Shown piece by piece: positions 4,385 to 6,262 of a DNA stretch of 6,262 bases. The translations under genes and the position numbers were made by a program. This stretch comes from Lentisphaeria bacterium UBA1732 (lineage in GTDB: Bacteria > Verrucomicrobiota > Lentisphaeria > Victivallales > UBA1829), in contig DCIG01000061.1 in the NCBI GenBank assembly GCA_002315855.1, forward strand, positions 59,149-65,410, in the 5' to 3' direction. Position 1 is the first letter of the stretch; each line of letters opens with the position of its first letter. The notes beneath the pieces were generated by a model. The model saw only the letters and a list, made by a program, of their open reading frames with translations, ran no database searches and had not been told where the DNA came from.

Positions 4385-4420
4385 CAAAAAATGCCGTCAG
4401 CCCATTACGGACGGACGGCA
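4385..4420 (-). terminator. Intrinsic terminator of the 125-aa ORF
   Basis: TGCCGTC (4392-4398) and GACGGCA (4414-4420) form a 7-bp GC-rich stem with a 15-nt loop. On the minus strand it is followed by a run of T (the As at 4386-4391). It lies 22 bp past the stop of the ORF at 4442 and argues that this ORF belongs to a real leftward transcript. It also insulates the att region from transcription coming from the right. Confidence 0.75.
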
Positions 4421-4441
4421 CCCCCCCCTCAAACAACAATG

Positions 4442-4819
4442 TCAGCGGACGAATGTTTTCAAATGGACATCCCTTTTACATTCATCCGGCAAAGCTCTGA
4501 TTAATTCGGGAAGATTGAGTATCTCCCTGCGGTCATTGAGTGTCAGCTTGCCTTGCTCATACCATGCGCGAATAAGGTCGCATGGCACGAGGTAGGTATT
4601 TCCATCCACGAATAACGCGTTGGAGAGGATTATGAAGGATATCCGGCGCAGAACGCGCGTCATCGGGTCGTTTCCGGACGGCGATTCCGCCGTGATGCTG
4701 ATCGGAGCGAGGCTAAGGCACATTTCCTCGACAAAGACAAAATGGGGCACTCGCCAATATCTGAACACTTGCAAATTATACGAAGAGGGTGTATTGTAAA
4801 AGACGAGGCGCCTCAGCAA
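4442..4819 (-). CDS. Hypothetical 125-aa protein, start uncertain
   Basis: The longest minus-strand frame in the G+C-richer patch, stop TGA at 4444-4442. The only start giving full length is TTG 4819, 13 nt after a GGAGG. Internal ATG codons at residues 33 and 53 are possible. The C-terminal half looks protein-like: RISFIILSNALFVDGNTYLV, then a helical stretch (LIRAWYEQGKLTLNDRREIL) and ALPDECKRDVHLKTFVR. No family, signal peptide or clear membrane segment recognised. It is followed by a good terminator. Base composition differs from the genes on both sides, so it may have a separate origin, or be the surviving 3' end of a longer, frameshifted gene: a 51-codon frame at 4776-4931 overlaps its beginning. 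I am sure only that the 3' part is credible coding sequence. Confidence 0.45.
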   Translation of the reverse strand: MLRRLVFYNTPSSYNLQVFRYWRVPHFVFVEEMCLSLAPISITAESPSGNDPMTRVLRRISFIILSNALFVDGNTYLVPCDLIRAWYEQGKLTLNDRREILNLPELIRALPDECKRDVHLKTFVR

Positions 4820-4931
4820 ATCCGTCCTGCTCCTCCGGAGCTATGGCTCGGACGGCATTTGCTTCGGCGCAGAACGCATGGCTACGATAATCAGTCAAAA
4901 CAAATGTGCGCAAAACTTTGGACACTACCAT
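4776..4931 (-). CDS. Possible 51-aa ORF overlapping the start of the 125-aa ORF
   Basis: ATG 4931-4929 to TAA 4778-4776, starting MVVSKVLRTFVLTDYRSHAF, with GGGA 7-8 nt before the ATG. It overlaps the next frame by 44 nt. It may be the first part of one gene now split by a frameshift, an independent small gene, or chance in a stretch that looks like a dispersed repeat (it holds a second CGGCGCAGAACGC and the palindrome GAGGCGCCTC). No family recognised. Confidence 0.2.
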   Translation of the reverse strand: MVVSKVLRTFVLTDYRSHAFCAEANAVRAIAPEEQDGFAEAPRLLQYTLFV

Positions 4932-4980
4932 AAAATTTCCCGGATTTTACATGTTTTCCAGCAATAGTAATGTTCCATAA

Positions 4981-6225
4981 TTATTGTTCCATTTTACATG
5001 AAGTAAGACTGCAAATTTTTTTTCGAATATTCTCAAAAGGACATTTGTCTACAAATTGCGGCTGTTTTTTAAGTAAATTCTCCCAATCGGTTCCATCCAA
5101 TTTTTCCCAAGGAACATTTTGTGATTGCGCGAACCGAGGATGTGTTTGAAGCAATTCGGTCCAATTCCATCCACTAAGTTTTTCCCATATACATTTGTCT
5201 GCAAATTGAGGCTGATCATAAAGTAAATCGCCCCAATCATTACCATTCATCAAATCCCAAGGAACATTTTGTGATTGCGCGAATTGAGGTTGTTTTTTAA
5301 GTAATTTTGCCCAATTACTTCCACTTAAGGTATTCCAGCAACATTTATCGACGAATTGAGGATATTTGGAAAGCAAGGAAACCCATTCATTTCCATTTAC
5401 CGATTCCCATTGTTCATTTTGAATCATCTTTATCTGCGGTATCTCATTAACCAAATAATCCCAGGTAGTTCTTGGAACTATCTTTTGACATATAAAAATG
5501 AATTGTAGTTGTATTTGTAGCAAATAATACCAATCCCATTGCTCTAATTTTTTCCAAGGCACATTTTGTGTTTGAGCAAATTGAGGTTGTTTTTGTAGTA
5601 AATCACTCCAGTTCATTCCGTTCAAAGTGTTCCAAACGCATTTATCTGCAAACTGAGGTTGAATTCGAAGCAATTTACTCCAGTTTTCTCCATCAAAAGA
5701 TAACCAAATACATTTATTTGCAAACTGAGGTTGTTTAATAAGTAAATGAGTCCAGTCTTTTCCCAACAGTTTTCTCCATGGGATACATTTCAGATTCTCA
5801 GCAAAGAACGGATATTTAGAAAGCAATTCAGCCCAATTCCATCCACTAAGTTTCTCCCATGAACATTTGTCCCAAAACTGAGGCTGATTGCAAAGCAAGA
5901 AAATCCAATCGTTACCATTCAGTAAATACCATGGGCATTCTAAAGCATATTGGGGGCGTTCGGAAAGCAAATTAGCCCATTCACTTCCAGATAATGGTTT
6001 TGTATTTTTTTTACCATTATGCTTTGTATTTTTTTTACCATTATGCTTTGTATTTTTTTTACCATTATGCTTTGTATTTTTTTTACCATTGTTTATTTTC
6101 TCTTTGAAATATTTACAATTGTTCCCTTTACAAATTTGAAAATTGGGATTTTTGGAATTTTTACAATAAAAAAAATCCCCTTCTTTGTTACAGTAACACC
6201 AAAAACATGTTTTGTTTATTATCAT
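4981..6225 (-). CDS. Tryptophan/leucine/proline repeat protein with N-terminal Cys cluster
   Basis: 414 residues from ATG 6225, after a GGAG ribosome site with a 9-nt gap. An in-frame TTG at 6252 is possible, but an upstream stop closes the frame. Order: Cys cluster at residues 7-37 (C7, C10, C12, C21, C32, C37), probably metal binding; a basic linker (~44-76) of GKKNTKHN repeats; then about 13 units of ~23-27 residues to near 400, pattern W-x2-L-x-G-x2-W-x2-LL-x3-PQF-x2-KC, for example WEKLSGWNWAELLSKYP. The eighth unit has lost its first Trp and Gly. Unit ends alternate between PQFADKC-type and PQFAQSQNVP-type. No signal peptide or membrane segment, so probably cytoplasmic. Solenoid repeats suggest a protein-binding surface; the function is unknown. 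I associate similar repeats with gut bacteria of the Lentisphaerota/Verrucomicrobiota kind, from memory only. AT-rich, unlike the neighbouring ORF. Confidence 0.85.
   Translation of the reverse strand: MIINKTCFWCYCNKEGDFFYCKNSKNPNFQICKGNNCKYFKEKINNGKKNTKHNGKKNTKHNGKKNTKHNGKKNTKPLSGSEWANLLSERPQYALECPWYLLNGNDWIFLLCNQPQFWDKCSWEKLSGWNWAELLSKYPFFAENLKCIPWRKLLGKDWTHLLIKQPQFANKCIWLSFDGENWSKLLRIQPQFADKCVWNTLNGMNWSDLLQKQPQFAQTQNVPWKKLEQWDWYYLLQIQLQFIFICQKIVPRTTWDYLVNEIPQIKMIQNEQWESVNGNEWVSLLSKYPQFVDKCCWNTLSGSNWAKLLKKQPQFAQSQNVPWDLMNGNDWGDLLYDQPQFADKCIWEKLSGWNWTELLQTHPRFAQSQNVPWEKLDGTDWENLLKKQPQFVDKCPFENIRKKICSLTSCKMEQ
5999..6090. repeat. 24-bp tandem repeat coding the basic linker
   Basis: Three exact 24-bp units (5999-6022, 6023-6046, 6047-6070) and a partial fourth (6071-6090). 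Each contains a run of eight T (eight A on the coding strand) and encodes eight residues, GKKNTKHN. Perfect identity points to recent duplication. Changes in copy number keep the reading frame; slippage in the A8 runs would break it. Confidence 0.9.
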
Positions 6226-6262
6226 AAGATTTGACTCCAGAGGTAATTTCAAAAGTTTTTAA

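Noticed and set aside
5999..6090. CRISPR array
   Set aside because: The units are contiguous without spacers and lie in frame within a long coding region.

Overview
The window looks like one end of a tyrosine-recombinase mobile element (phage, satellite or integrative element) plus the DNA beside its attachment site. Every gene I can support lies on the minus strand, so the text reads from right to left. The element part (about 1-4165) is AT-rich. A G+C-richer patch at about 4390-4940 is followed by another AT-rich gene. Nothing fixes the host. A Gram-negative gut bacterium, possibly of the Lentisphaerota/Verrucomicrobiota type, is my guess from the style of the tryptophan-repeat protein and a good IHF-like site, with low confidence.

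Layout. 1-433 holds the start of a replication-module protein (DUF6291-like) that runs off the left edge. 447-1409 holds four small genes that would be co-transcribed with it: an orphan 62-aa protein, a Cys/His zinc-finger-like protein, an excisionase-type helix-turn-helix protein and a 28-aa basic peptide. 1410-1964 is a gene-free AT-rich control region with a promoter facing the small genes. 2035-2418 encodes a ribbon-helix-helix-like protein, with a terminator after it and, before it, a promoter and a leader that folds into a three-way junction ending in a U-tract. 2671-4020 is an intact tyrosine recombinase with its own promoter and ribosome binding site.

4168-4213 is the 3' part of a tRNA-Arg(CCU) gene, from the anticodon loop to CCA, without the 5' half: the attachment core. 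To its right lie an IHF-like site and six copies of TTMCGTGTG at exact 11-bp steps, arranged like the arm sites of lambda-type attP. This suggests that attP itself (free circle, phage genome or tandem insertion) is captured here, not a simple element-chromosome junction. If so, the genes on the right (a 125-aa orphan with its own terminator and a 414-aa protein of about 13 Trp/Leu/Pro repeats behind a Cys cluster) would also belong to the element as cargo. If the repeats are instead chromosomal, these two genes are host flank.

How it may work: the recombinase moves DNA in and out of tRNA-Arg(CCU), the helix-turn-helix protein may be the directionality factor or an operon regulator, the ribbon-helix-helix protein with its attenuator-like leader may be the switch between states, and the DUF6291-like gene begins the replication block. 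These roles are inferred from protein families and gene order.
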